From: Cryobacterium sp. HLT2-28
Lineage (GTDB): Bacteria > Actinomycetota > Actinomycetes > Actinomycetales > Microbacteriaceae
Direction of reading: 5' to 3'
NCBI RefSeq assembly: GCF_004402495.1
Contig: NZ_SOFH01000008.1
Span: 1-64,000, forward strand
DNA: 64,000 nt
Below the pieces are notes generated by a model. That model saw only the letters and a program-made list of their open reading frames with translations, had not been told where the DNA came from and made no database searches. Positions 17,637 to 26,370 of this stretch are shown piece by piece. Each line of letters starts with the position of its first letter. Positions within the stretch are counted from its first letter, which is position 1. A program made the position numbers and the translations under genes.

Positions 17637-18245
17637 TCAGCCTTTCAGCCCCGCCAGGGCGAGATTCAGTTCGAGAACGTTCACCGTCGGTTCGCCCAGA
17701 TAACCGAGTTCCCGTGCCGCAATCCTAGACTCGACCAGCCGCCGAACCTCCGCCACGGCCACGTGGCGGGCAGCGGCGACCCGGGTCACCTGCAGCCGCG
17801 CATAGGCCGGGCTGATGTCGGGGTCTAGGCCGGAGGCCGACCGGGTCAGGGCATCGGCCGGGATCCGATCGGGCGCCACCGCGTTGAAGTCGGCGATCGC
17901 ACGTTTCTGGCGGACGATCTCGGACACCAGGGCGGGATTTTCCGGACCCTGGTTGCTGCCGCCCGACGCCGCGGCGTCATAGCCGGTGCCGGCCGCGGAG
18001 GGTCGTGGCTGGAACCATCCGGGGTGTGGCGCGCCGGTTGAATCGGTAAAGGATTGCCCGATCAGCGCGGAACCGACGACGTGCCCTCCCTGCCGGAGCA
18101 GAGATCCGTTCGCCTGGCCAGGAATGGCGGTCTGGCCGATCGCGGTCACGACCAGGGGGTAGGCCAGGCCGAGCGCGACGGTCAGAACGAGCATGGCGCG
18201 GAGGGCGACTCCGAAGTGGCGGGTGTTCGTGCGAGGTGAGGCCAT
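17637..18245 (-). CDS. kdpC: KdpC, potassium-transporting ATPase subunit C
   Basis: 202 aa with one N-terminal membrane helix (RAMLVLTVALGLAYPLVVTA) and a periplasmic-side soluble domain with the conserved GSALIGQSF, WFQPRPSAAGTGYDAAASGG and GLDPDISPAYA motifs. KdpC stabilises the KdpA-KdpB pump and raises its potassium affinity. It lies 43 nt after kdpB. Confidence 0.95.
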   Translation of the reverse strand: MASPRTNTRHFGVALRAMLVLTVALGLAYPLVVTAIGQTAIPGQANGSLLRQGGHVVGSALIGQSFTDSTGAPHPGWFQPRPSAAGTGYDAAASGGSNQGPENPALVSEIVRQKRAIADFNAVAPDRIPADALTRSASGLDPDISPAYARLQVTRVAAARHVAVAEVRRLVESRIAARELGYLGEPTVNVLELNLALAGLKG

Positions 18246-18288
18246 GGTGCTGCTATCCGTTTCTTTGGGGCTCAGAACTCGTCGGGCT

Positions 18289-20451
18289 TCAGAACCCGGG
18301 AGCCAGGGCCACGACGAGGTCGACGAGTTTGATGCCGATGAAGGGGGCGATCACTCCGCCGAGGCCGTAGACCAGCAGGTTCCGGCTGAGGATCTGGGAC
18401 GCGGCCAGGGGCCGGTAGGCGACGCCGCGGAGTGCGAGCGGGATCAACACGATGATGATGACCGCGTTGAAGATGATCGCGGACATGATCGCCGACGCCG
18501 GCGAGTGAAGTTGCATCACATTGAGCACCGCGAGGCCGGGGAAAACCCCCGCGAACATGGCGGGGATGATTGCGAAGTACTTCGCGAGGTCGTTGGCGAT
18601 GGAGAACGTGGTCAGGGCGCCGCGGGTGATCAGGAGTTGTTTGCCGATTCGCACGATATCGATCAGTTTGGTCGGATCCGAGTCGAGGTCGACCATGTTG
18701 CCTGCCTCTTTTGCGGCGCTGGTCCCGGTGTTCATGGCCACGCCGACGTCGGCCTGGGCCAGAGCGGGTGCGTCATTGGTGCCGTCACCGGTCATGGCGA
18801 CGAGATTGCCGCCCTCCTGTTCCCGGCGGATCAGGGCGAGCTTCTGCTCCGGCGTCGCCTCCGCCAGGAAATCGTCGACCCCGGCCTCGGCGGCGATGGT
18901 CTTCGCGGTGAGTGGGTTGTCCCCGGTCACCATGATGGTCCGGATGCCCATGGCCCGAAGCTCTGCGAAACGCTCGGCGATGCCTTCCTTGACGATGTCC
19001 TTGAGGTAGACCACGCCGAGGATGCGCCGGGCTCCGTGGCCGTCGGCCGCCGCCACGACCAGCGGTGTTCCGCCGACCCGGGAGATCCGGGCCACGGCAT
19101 CATCCAGCTCACGGGACACGGCCGGGTCGAGCTCGGAGGTCTCCTGCACCCACGCGAGCACCGCCGAACCGGCGCCCTTCCTGATCGACGATCCGTCGGC
19201 CAGGTCGATTCCGCTCATCCGGGTCTGCGCGGTGAAGGGCACGATCTCACCCTCCAGGCTGCCCTGGTGCCGGAACCCGGTCGTGGCCGCGAGATCCACG
19301 ATCGACTTCCCCTCCGGGGTCGGGTCGCTGAGCGAGGACAGGGCTCCGGCCCGCACCAGCTCCGACTCGACCACCCCGGCCAGCGGCGAGAACTCGCGCG
19401 CCTGCCGGTTGCCGTAGGTGATGGTGCCGGTCTTGTCGAGCAACAGGATGGTCACGTCGCCGGCGGCCTCCACCGCCCGCCCTGACATGGCGAGCACGTT
19501 GCGCTGCACAAGCCGGTCCATTCCCGCGATTCCGATAGCCGACAGAAGCGCGCCGATGGTGGTGGGGATGAGGCAGACGAGCAGGGCGACCAGCACAGGC
19601 ACGCTGACGGCCGCGGCCGAGTACCCGGCGATCGGATTGAGGGTGAGCGTGACGACGAGGAAGACGATGGACAGGCCTGCCAGGAGGATGCCGAGGGCCG
19701 TCTCGTTGGGAGTCTTCTGACGAGACGCCCCCTCGACGAGCGCGATCATCCGGTCGACGAACGTCTCGCCGGGGTTGCTGGTGATCCGCACCACGATCCG
19801 GTCGGAGAGCACCCGGGTGCCACCGGTGACCGCACTGCGGTCGCCGCCGGACTCCCGCACCACCGGGGCGGACTCGCCCGTGATGGCCGACTCGTCGATG
19901 GTGGCGATTCCCCAGACGATGTCGCCGTCGCCGGGGATGAGTTCGCCGGCTACGACGACCACGGTGTCGCCGACCCTGAGGTCGGCGGAGGACAGTGTCA
20001 CGAGGTCCTGTCCCTCCGCGCCGCCGTGAACGGCGGGGTCGTAGCCGGTCACCCGGTGGGCGCTCGTGCTGGTCCGGGTCTGGCGGAGGCTGTCGGCCTG
20101 GGCCTTGCCTCGGCCCTCCGCCACGGATTCGGCCAGGTTGGCGAAAACGACGGTGAGCCAGAGCCAGGCCGCGATGCCCGCGGTGAAGCTCGGCGGCACG
20201 GCCGCGCCCCCGGATCGGGCGGGGCCGCCGAGGAACGGTTCGGCGACGGCGAGCACCGTCGTCAGTGCGGCGCCGACCTCGACGATGAACATGACGGGAT
20301 TGCGCCACATCCGGCGCGGATCGAGCTTGCTGAGGGCGCCGGGGAGGGCCGCGACCAGCTGCCGGGAGCCGATGGCGCCCGGCTTGGCGGTTCGCTTCCG
20401 CTCCGGGCCTGACCTCCCGTTCACGTCGGTGGAATCCGTGAGTGTCGTCAT
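18289..20451 (-). CDS. kdpB: KdpB, P-type ATPase catalytic subunit
   Basis: 720 aa, the ATP-hydrolysing subunit of the KdpFABC potassium pump. Visible landmarks are TGES at 191-194, the CLIPTTIG membrane motif near 293-300, the phosphorylation motif DKTGT with Asp339, and [20 protein letters not shown] in the P domain. The ATG at 20451 starts 5 nt after the kdpA stop. The open frame continues 81 codons upstream but that part overlaps kdpA and is not protein-like. No strong Shine-Dalgarno sequence is seen, so translational coupling to kdpA is likely. Confidence 0.96.
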   Translation of the reverse strand: MTTLTDSTDVNGRSGPERKRTAKPGAIGSRQLVAALPGALSKLDPRRMWRNPVMFIVEVGAALTTVLAVAEPFLGGPARSGGAAVPPSFTAGIAAWLWLTVVFANLAESVAEGRGKAQADSLRQTRTSTSAHRVTGYDPAVHGGAEGQDLVTLSSADLRVGDTVVVVAGELIPGDGDIVWGIATIDESAITGESAPVVRESGGDRSAVTGGTRVLSDRIVVRITSNPGETFVDRMIALVEGASRQKTPNETALGILLAGLSIVFLVVTLTLNPIAGYSAAAVSVPVLVALLVCLIPTTIGALLSAIGIAGMDRLVQRNVLAMSGRAVEAAGDVTILLLDKTGTITYGNRQAREFSPLAGVVESELVRAGALSSLSDPTPEGKSIVDLAATTGFRHQGSLEGEIVPFTAQTRMSGIDLADGSSIRKGAGSAVLAWVQETSELDPAVSRELDDAVARISRVGGTPLVVAAADGHGARRILGVVYLKDIVKEGIAERFAELRAMGIRTIMVTGDNPLTAKTIAAEAGVDDFLAEATPEQKLALIRREQEGGNLVAMTGDGTNDAPALAQADVGVAMNTGTSAAKEAGNMVDLDSDPTKLIDIVRIGKQLLITRGALTTFSIANDLAKYFAIIPAMFAGVFPGLAVLNVMQLHSPASAIMSAIIFNAVIIIVLIPLALRGVAYRPLAASQILSRNLLVYGLGGVIAPFIGIKLVDLVVALAPGF

Positions 20452-20456
20452 GGTGT

Positions 20457-22130
20457 TTACTGCAGCCCTTCCGCCAGGGGACCCAGCGCGAGTACGGGGA
20501 AATAGGTCAGGGCGGTGATGATGATCGTGACTCCGATCAGCAGACCGACGAACTGGGGCCTGTTGGTGGGCAGGGTGCCGCTGGTCTCCGGGACCGGTAC
20601 CTGGCCGGCCAGCGCGCCGGCCAGGGCGAGGACGAAGACGATCGGGAGGAAACGGCCGAGCAGCATCGCCACGCCGAGCGCGGCGTTGAACCACGGGGTG
20701 TCTGCGGTGAGGCCCGCGAACGCGGAGCCGTTGTTGTTCGACGCGGACGTGAAAGCATAGAGAACCTCGGACAGGCCGTGGAGGCCCGGATTCGCGATCG
20801 AGGTTGCCTCGACATCCGTTCTCACCGCGGGGATGGCGAAGCTCAGCGCCGTCCCGGCCAGCACCAGGCTCGGCGTGACCAGGATGTAGAGGCTGGCGAG
20901 TTTGATCTCGCGCGGTCCGATCTTCTTGCCGAGGTACTCCGGCGTGCGGCCGACGAGGAGGCCGGCGATGAACACGGTGATCACCGCGAGGATGAGCATG
21001 CCGTAGAGTCCGCTTCCCACGCCGCCAGGGGCAACCTCGCCCAGCATCATGTTCAGCATCGGCATCATCCCGCCCAGGGCGGTGAATGAGTCGTGCATCG
21101 AGTTCACTGCCCCGGTTGAGCTGAGCGTGCTCGCGGTGGCGTAGAGCGCGGAGCCGGCGATCCCGAAACGGGTCTCCTTGCCCTCCATCGCGCCGCCGGC
21201 CGCTTGCGGGGCCGTGCCGGATCCGGACGACTCGAACACCGTCAGCAGGGTGAGCGAGACGGCGAAGATCGCGGCCATGGCGCCCAGGATCGCGTATCCC
21301 TGCCGCCTGTCGCCGACGATGGCGCCGAAGGTGCGCGGCAGGCTGAACGGGATGACCAGCATCAGGAACACCTGGAACAGGCTCGTCCAGGCCGACGGGT
21401 TCTCGAACGGGTGGGACGAATTCGCATTGAAGAAGCCGCCCCCGTTCGTGCCGAGTTCCTTGATCGCCTCCTGCGACGCGACCGGCCCGCCCGGAATCGT
21501 CTGGGTCCCTCCGCTGAGCGTGGTCAGGTCCGTGAAGCCGTTGAAGTTCTGGATGACCCCGCCGACCATGAGCACGATGGCCGCCACGATCGACAGCGGC
21601 AACAGCAGCCGCAGGATGCCGCGGGTCAGGTCGACCCAGAAGTTGCCGATCGTTCCGGTCCGGTGCGCCGCGAAGCCGCGGACCAGGGCGATCGCGACCG
21701 CGATGCCCACCGCGGCGGAGACGAAGTTCTGCACGGCGAGTCCCAGGATCTGGATGCTGTAGCCGAGGGTGACCTCAGGCGAGTAGGACTGCCAGTTCGT
21801 GTTGGTCACGAACGACGCTGCGGTGTTGAAGGACAGTCCCGCCGGGACGGCAGGCAGGCCGAGCGAGTAGGGCAGGATCGCCTGGGCGCGCTGCAGCGCG
21901 TAGAGCGACAGCACCCCGACGAGGGAGAACGCGAGGACGCTGCGCAGGTAGGACTGCCAGGTTTGAGAGGATCGAGGATCCACCCCGATCAGCCGGTAGA
22001 AGCCACGCTCGACGCGGAGGTCTTTCTGCGACAGGTAGAGCCTCGCCAGGTAGTCGCCGAGGGGCCGGTGCACCACCGCGAGGAGGAGGGCCAGGGTCAG
22101 CGCCTGGAGCACGGCCAGCCACACGACCAT
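20457..22130 (-). CDS. kdpA: KdpA, potassium channel-like subunit of the Kdp pump
   Basis: 557 aa, ten or more transmembrane helices, homologous to K+ channel-like transporters. The four selectivity-filter regions are recognisable, for example [29 protein letters not shown] and [13 protein letters not shown]. It selects and translocates potassium across the cytoplasmic membrane, driven by KdpB. The start ATG shares its last base pair region with the kdpF stop (TGATG overlap). Confidence 0.96.
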   Translation of the reverse strand: MVVWLAVLQALTLALLLAVVHRPLGDYLARLYLSQKDLRVERGFYRLIGVDPRSSQTWQSYLRSVLAFSLVGVLSLYALQRAQAILPYSLGLPAVPAGLSFNTAASFVTNTNWQSYSPEVTLGYSIQILGLAVQNFVSAAVGIAVAIALVRGFAAHRTGTIGNFWVDLTRGILRLLLPLSIVAAIVLMVGGVIQNFNGFTDLTTLSGGTQTIPGGPVASQEAIKELGTNGGGFFNANSSHPFENPSAWTSLFQVFLMLVIPFSLPRTFGAIVGDRRQGYAILGAMAAIFAVSLTLLTVFESSGSGTAPQAAGGAMEGKETRFGIAGSALYATASTLSSTGAVNSMHDSFTALGGMMPMLNMMLGEVAPGGVGSGLYGMLILAVITVFIAGLLVGRTPEYLGKKIGPREIKLASLYILVTPSLVLAGTALSFAIPAVRTDVEATSIANPGLHGLSEVLYAFTSASNNNGSAFAGLTADTPWFNAALGVAMLLGRFLPIVFVLALAGALAGQVPVPETSGTLPTNRPQFVGLLIGVTIIITALTYFPVLALGPLAEGLQ

Positions 22131-22219
22131 CAGAACCGCTCCGGCTTCACGAGGGCGAAGACAAGGTAGCCGACGGCGGCGACGGCAAGAACCGCCGCGA
22201 TGACGTCAAAGACGATCAC
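22130..22219 (-). CDS. kdpF: KdpF, small membrane subunit
   Basis: A 29-aa peptide that is a single transmembrane helix ending in [11 protein letters not shown], the characteristic KdpF tail. KdpF stabilises the KdpABC complex in the membrane. The GTG at 22219 has GGAG 5 nt upstream. It overlaps the preceding small ORF by 4 nt (GTGA) and kdpA by one base. Confidence 0.88.
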   Translation of the reverse strand: MIVFDVIAAVLAVAAVGYLVFALVKPERF

Positions 22220-22299
22220 AGCCGCTCCACCCCCCGGGCGACGACCCAGAGCAGGGCGAACACGGCGATCACGCCGAGCAGGTAGACGAGGTCCAACAC
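22216..22299 (-). CDS. 27-aa membrane micropeptide heading the kdp operon
   Basis: A short ORF with GTG start at 22299 and TGA at 22218-22216. The predicted peptide begins MLDLVYLL, is one hydrophobic helix, and ends ARGVERL. It has its own Shine-Dalgarno sequence (GGAG, 7 nt spacing) and overlaps the kdpF start by 4 nt in a GTGA arrangement, which argues that it is translated. I recall comparable unannotated single-helix peptides next to kdpF in other bacteria, typically ending in a charged ERL/DRL-like tail, but cannot verify this here. A role as an extra Kdp subunit or leader is inference. Confidence 0.65.
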   Translation of the reverse strand: MLDLVYLLGVIAVFALLWVVARGVERL

Positions 22300-22346
22300 A
22301 AGAAATCTCCATCCGGAGCGAACCGTGCCCCTGGTCGGGGCCGGAT

Positions 22347-22396
22347 ACGAGTGGTACAGCACGAGTAGACACCGGCACTGACCCACGAGTCCGAGT
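22347..22396. promoter_or_regulatory. Reiterated ACGAGT hexamers upstream of the kdp operon
   Basis: ACGAGT occurs at 22347-22352, 22361-22366 and 22385-22390, followed by CCGAGT at 22391-22396, all within 50 bp. The block lies 48-97 bp before the first kdp ORF. The first two are extended direct repeats (ACGAGTRG) spaced 14 bp apart. OmpR-family regulators such as KdpE usually bind direct repeats, so these are candidate KdpE sites. No experimental consensus is claimed. Confidence 0.3.
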
Positions 22397-22547
22397 CCTT
22401 ACGATTCCCATGCGCCGCGGGCCGTGAACCTAACGGTTCCCGCTCAGGGACGAACCCCGCCGGCATCGACAAACGGCTCCGCACACGGCAGGATCGACGG
22501 CGCAGGGCTGCAACCCCGTTGCGAGGGGGAAACCGAGCGGGAGAGCC

Positions 22548-23084
22548 ATGTTCGAGGACAGGAGCGATGCCGGCCGGAGACTGGCCGATCGGCTGGCGGT
22601 GCTGGACCTTCACGACCCGGTGGTCTACGCGCTGCCCAGGGGAGGTGTTCCGGTCGCCGTCAGGATCGCCGAACGGCTGCACGCCCCCCTCGACCTTCTC
22701 TTCGTCGGCGGTTCCGGAGCCGGCCGGTCAGCACGCCGCGAATCGACCGAACTGGAGCGCCGCCGCATCCGCTACCGCGGCGCCCGACCGCCGGTGCCCG
22801 CGACGGGCCGGGTCGCGCTGGTCGTCGACGACGGCATCGCGACCGGGGCCACGATCAGGAAGGCGCTGGCGGAGCTTCGGAGCCAGGGGGCCGCCCTGGC
22901 AGTGGTCGCGGTCCCTGTCGCACCGGCCCGGGTCATCGCCGAGCTCGGGGAGGTCGCGGACCGGGTCGTCGTCCTGGAGTCACCCGAGGACTTCTGGGCG
23001 ATCGGCCCGTTCTACCAGGATTTCCACCAGCTCTCCGATGACGAGACCGTCGATCTTCTGCGCGAGTTCTGGGCCGGTGCGTGA
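22548..23084 (+). CDS. Phosphoribosyltransferase-domain protein
   Basis: 178 aa with the type I PRPP-binding signature VALVVDDGIATGATIRKAL near residues 98-116, and an N-terminal VVYALPRGGVPVAVRIAERL segment typical of the stand-alone phosphoribosyltransferase-like proteins of the COG1926 type. The exact base or substrate is unknown. The region between these motifs is shorter than in many relatives, so some loss is possible. GGGAG precedes the ATG by 4-5 nt. It runs divergently from kdp and 66 bp ahead of the exonuclease/polymerase gene. Confidence 0.85.
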   Translation: MFEDRSDAGRRLADRLAVLDLHDPVVYALPRGGVPVAVRIAERLHAPLDLLFVGGSGAGRSARRESTELERRRIRYRGARPPVPATGRVALVVDDGIATGATIRKALAELRSQGAALAVVAVPVAPARVIAELGEVADRVVVLESPEDFWAIGPFYQDFHQLSDDETVDLLREFWAGA

Positions 23085-23150
23085 CACCGCCGGCGAAAAC
23101 GCCGGCGCACGCGCGCGCACCGCCGTCGGCGGCACCGGGCAGAATGGAAC

Positions 23151-24869
23151 GTGTACCTATTGGCCGGACGTACCGGCAACGGGGAGTTCCTCGTCGTTCC
23201 CCTCGACTCCACGGGGCTCGAGATCGCGCCCGCGCGCCGGCTCTCGTTCGCCGAGTTCCTGGGCGAGGTCATCGCGGCCGAAGAGGGGTCGCCTCGCTGG
23301 GTCTGGGAAGACACGTCGCGGCTCTACCCGTTGCTCCTCGCCGCGGGGGTGCGGGTGCAACGCGGCCACGACCTGCGCCTCTGCCACGCCATCCTCCGCC
23401 AATCGTCCCTGACGGCGACGAGCGACCTTGCCACGGCGGCCCCGAGCCGCTGGGACAACGGGCTCGTCGTTCTGCCGGAGGAACCATCACCCGGCTCGAC
23501 CCTGTTCGACCTCGGCTTCGCCGAGGATGGGACCGCTGAGGCCTCATCGGACTCCGACGCGCAGGCAGAGTTCCGGCTGCAGCTCGCCGCAGTGGCCGCC
23601 TGCGCGGAGCCCGGTCGGCTCCGCCTCCTCCTGGCCGCCGAATCGGCCGGTGCCCTGATTGCGGCCGAGATGCAGTTCGCCGGGCTGCCCTGGCGCACCG
23701 AGGTGCACGACCGGCTCCTCACCCGCGAGCTCGGCCCGCGCGTGGCTCCCGGCCTGCGGCCGGAAAAGCTCGAGAGCCTGGCCCGCCGCATCCGAACCGA
23801 ACTCGGCGACCCCCAGGTGAACCCGGATTCCCAGCAGGACCTGCTGCGCGCCCTCCAGCGGGTCGGCCTGTCGATGAGTTCCACCCGCGCCTGGGAGCTG
23901 CAGAAGCTCGAGCACCCGGTCATCGCGCCGCTGCTCGAGTACAAGAAGCTCGCCCGGCTTCTCAGCGCCAACGGCTGGTTTTGGATGGACACCTGGATCG
24001 TCAACGGCCGGTTCCACCCGGAGTACCTTCCCGGCGGGGTGGTGACGGGCCGCTGGGCCACCCGCGGTGGCGGAGCGTTGCAGTTGCCCAAACAGGTGCG
24101 CGGAGCCGTCATCGCCGACGACGGCTGGAAACTCGTCGTGGCGGATGCCGCGCAACTGGAACCGCGCATCCTGGCCGCGCTGTCGGCCGACACCGCCATG
24201 GCAACGGCGGGCCGGGGCACCGACCTCTATGCCGGGATCGTCGCCAGCGGCGTCGTCGAAACCCGCGACCACGCCAAGGTGGCCATGCTCGGCGCGATGT
24301 ACGGCGCGACCACGGGGGAGAGCGGGCGCCTGCTGCCCCGCCTGGCCAGGGCCTACCCTCGCGCTCTCGCCCTGACCGAGACGGCCGCCCGGGCCGGCGA
24401 ACGCGGTGAGACGGTGACGACCAGGCTGGGCCGTTCCTCACCCCGTCCGGGCGAGAGCTGGCTGGCAACGCAGGCGCAGGCCTACCACCCCGGGGCGACG
24501 GATGCCGACGAGCGCCGGGCGCGCAGCCAGGCGAGGGACTGGGGCCGATTCACCCGCAACTTCATCGTGCAGGGCAGCGCCGCGGAGTGGGCGCTCTGCT
24601 GGATGGCCGAGATCCGCCGGGAACTCCGCCTGCTGCGGGCACCGGAGGGAACCGTTCCGGGAGCCTCCCCGGTCTTCTCCGACGCCCCCCACCTTGTCTT
24701 CTTCCTGCACGACGAGGTCATCGTGCACACCCCCACGGGTCTGGTGGAGGAGGTCGAGCGGATCGTGACCCGGGCGGCGGCCACGGCCGGCCGGCACTTG
24801 TTCGGCGATTTCCCGGTCGATTTCCTGCTCACCGTCGCCACCGTCGACAGCTACGACCAGGCGAAATGA
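23151..24869 (+). CDS. Bifunctional 3'-5' exonuclease/DNA polymerase-like (family A) protein
   Basis: 572 aa, GTG start. The C-terminal two thirds is a family A polymerase palm-fingers module. Motif A is VVADAAQLEPRILAALS, aligning with the DYSQIELR type and keeping its Asp and Glu. Motif B is RDHAKVAMLGAMYGATTGES, and motif C is FFLHDEVIV with the His-Asp-Glu triad. The N-terminal 200 residues correspond to a degenerate exonuclease-like region without an obvious DxE motif. Such proteins are widespread in Actinobacteria and distinct from PolI. They are thought to act in DNA repair, but their role is poorly defined. CAGAAT ends 5 nt before the GTG, so a leaderless transcript is possible. Confidence 0.85.
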   Translation: MYLLAGRTGNGEFLVVPLDSTGLEIAPARRLSFAEFLGEVIAAEEGSPRWVWEDTSRLYPLLLAAGVRVQRGHDLRLCHAILRQSSLTATSDLATAAPSRWDNGLVVLPEEPSPGSTLFDLGFAEDGTAEASSDSDAQAEFRLQLAAVAACAEPGRLRLLLAAESAGALIAAEMQFAGLPWRTEVHDRLLTRELGPRVAPGLRPEKLESLARRIRTELGDPQVNPDSQQDLLRALQRVGLSMSSTRAWELQKLEHPVIAPLLEYKKLARLLSANGWFWMDTWIVNGRFHPEYLPGGVVTGRWATRGGGALQLPKQVRGAVIADDGWKLVVADAAQLEPRILAALSADTAMATAGRGTDLYAGIVASGVVETRDHAKVAMLGAMYGATTGESGRLLPRLARAYPRALALTETAARAGERGETVTTRLGRSSPRPGESWLATQAQAYHPGATDADERRARSQARDWGRFTRNFIVQGSAAEWALCWMAEIRRELRLLRAPEGTVPGASPVFSDAPHLVFFLHDEVIVHTPTGLVEEVERIVTRAAATAGRHLFGDFPVDFLLTVATVDSYDQAK

Positions 24870-24902
24870 GCCGGTCCGCCTGAACCGAACCTGCCGAGGG
24901 GA

Positions 24903-25472
24903 TCAGGCGACGGGCACGGGGCGCCGGCCGCGGCGCGGCCTCACGGCGCTCAGTCCGCGCTGGAAGGTGGCGGCGCGCGGATCCAGCAGCGACTCCCCGA
25001 CGGAGTCCAGCCAGGCGACCGCGGCGGAGGCGAGGGCGGTGCGCGCACCGGCCTCCAGCAGCTCCTGTCCGATCGGGGACGCCTGGTTCCCGGAGGGCTC
25101 GGCGCTGGCGAGCCAATGCTCGCGGTAGCGCCCGATCAGGGCGAGGGAGTCGACGTGGGGGAGCGAGGAGGCGAGCAGCACCCGGTCGACGAGATCGTTC
25201 CACTCCTCGCCGCGCGGGCTCTCGACCGATATGAGCCAGTCCAGCGCCTCCGCCCGGCCCGAGGTCGTGATGCGATACAACGGCAGGCCGTCGGCTGTCG
25301 CCCCTCCCGACTCGACGGCCCCCTGCTTGACCAACCGCTCGAGGGTGCCGTAGATCTGGCCGACATTGACCGCGCGGCGACCGGCCGTTCGCGACTCCAG
25401 TTCGCCGTGCAATTGGAAACCGTAGGCCGGTCCAATGGTGAGGATCGCCAGCAGGGTGGTGCGAACGGACAC
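24903..25472 (-). CDS. PadR-family transcriptional regulator
   Basis: About 189 aa. The N-terminal winged helix reads VRTTLLAILTIGPAYGFQLH, with NVGQIYGTLERLVKQGAVES as the recognition part; a helical C-terminal dimerisation domain follows. PadR proteins are usually repressors of a neighbouring or own gene. I prefer the GTG at 25472 because GGAGG stands 4 nt upstream and the protein then begins at the family's normal position. ATG at 25502 is possible. A palindrome at 25491-25508 just upstream may be its operator. The target gene is not identified; the divergent DUF3145 gene is one candidate. Confidence 0.88.
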   Translation of the reverse strand: MSVRTTLLAILTIGPAYGFQLHGELESRTAGRRAVNVGQIYGTLERLVKQGAVESGGATADGLPLYRITTSGRAEALDWLISVESPRGEEWNDLVDRVLLASSLPHVDSLALIGRYREHWLASAEPSGNQASPIGQELLEAGARTALASAAVAWLDSVGESLLDPRAATFQRGLSAVRPRRGRRPVPVA

Positions 25473-25490
25473 AGGGCCTCCGATAGATTC

Positions 25491-25508
25491 CTCGATAACC
25501 ATACCGAG
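25491..25508. promoter_or_regulatory. 18-bp imperfect palindrome upstream of the PadR gene
   Basis: CTCGATAACCATACCGAG is a dyad of the form CTCGnTA-N4-TAnCGAG, with one mismatched pair in each 7-bp arm. It lies 19-36 nt before the preferred PadR start, overlapping the region expected to hold that gene's promoter. This suggests autoregulation. It differs from the ATGT-N8-ACAT pattern known for some PadR proteins, so assignment to this regulator is inference. Confidence 0.4.
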
Positions 25509-25544
25509 TATGCCCAAGGCGATCAGGCAACGCCGCGCAGATCC

Positions 25545-25574
25545 TTGTGATTTCACGGTCGGCTGAGGCATAAT
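25545..25574 (+). promoter_or_regulatory. Candidate promoter of the DUF3145 gene
   Basis: TTGTGA at 25545-25550 and CATAAT at 25569-25574 are separated by 18 bp, a good match to a housekeeping actinobacterial promoter. It would give a 5' leader of about 110 nt before the ATG at 25694. Confidence 0.45.
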
Positions 25575-25693
25575 TGCGCTAGCGGCCCAAGGGCCGTACA
25601 AGTTCACAGCTTCGCTGCAGTGCGCATCGTTTCAGCAGTGTTTCGTTCAGAGGTCGTTGGGGAAGACGCATCTCACAGAACGGAGAAGAAACG

Positions 25694-26224
25694 ATGGCGG
25701 CAACAACGGCAACACAGACTCGCCAGGCACCGTCTGCGCGAGGAGTACTTTTTGTGCACTCATCGCCTCGTGCGCTGAGCCCCCACGTCGAGTGGGCGGT
25801 CGGTCGCGCGCTCGGTGAGGCGGTGAACTTCGACTGGTCAGACCAGCCGGTACTCAAGGGCGCCCAGCGGGCCGAGTTCTACTGGGAGGGCGAGCCGGGA
25901 ACCGGCGCGACCCTGGCCTCGGCGCTGCGCGGCTGGGAACACCTGCGCTTCGAGGTGACCGAGGATGCCGGGCTCGGCACCGATGGCGGGCGCTGGCTGC
26001 ACACACCCGACCTGGGCATCTTCTTCAGCCAGACGGATACCGCCGGCAATGTGGTGATCCCGGAGGACCGGGTGCGCAGCGCCATGGAACGCGCCGGGGC
26101 GAACGCCCTCGAACTGCACCGGGAACTCCGCCTGGCGCTCGGGCAGGCCTGGGACGACGAACTCGAACCGTTCCGCCACGCAAGCGATTTCAACTCCGTC
26201 GTCTGGCTGCACAAGGTCGGCTGA
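25694..26224 (+). CDS. DUF3145 family protein
   Basis: 176 aa, a conserved actinobacterial protein of unknown function. Recognisable stretches are GVLFVHSSPRALSPHVEWAV, LRGWEHLRFEVTEDA and the C-terminal PFRHASDFNSVVWLHKVG. It is soluble, with no signal peptide or membrane helix. GGAGAAG lies about 8 nt before the ATG. In many Actinobacteria it neighbours the fatty-acid synthesis genes, as here, where it converges on fabF. Confidence 0.92.
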   Translation: MAATTATQTRQAPSARGVLFVHSSPRALSPHVEWAVGRALGEAVNFDWSDQPVLKGAQRAEFYWEGEPGTGATLASALRGWEHLRFEVTEDAGLGTDGGRWLHTPDLGIFFSQTDTAGNVVIPEDRVRSAMERAGANALELHRELRLALGQAWDDELEPFRHASDFNSVVWLHKVG

Positions 26225-26315
26225 ACGACATCGACTCCCCGAGGATGGCGCATGGCGCGTTGACCGGTTGACTCTTCCCGGTGGCGCGTGAGCGAAATAC
26301 GAGGGATCTCAAAGA

Positions 26316-26348
26316 AATGACCCCGACCGGAACCCGGTCGGGGTCATT
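26316..26348. terminator. Bidirectional stem-loop terminator between DUF3145 and fabF
   Basis: A 15-bp uninterrupted stem (26316-26330 with 26334-26348) closes a 3-nt loop AAC. The arms are AATGACCCCGACCGG and its exact complement. It is centred in the gap between two convergent genes, so it can end both transcripts. A short A-rich run on the plus-strand left side gives a T-rich tail for the minus transcript. Confidence 0.85.
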
Positions 26349-26370
26349 CTGTGCCACAGGGCCGGCGCGG

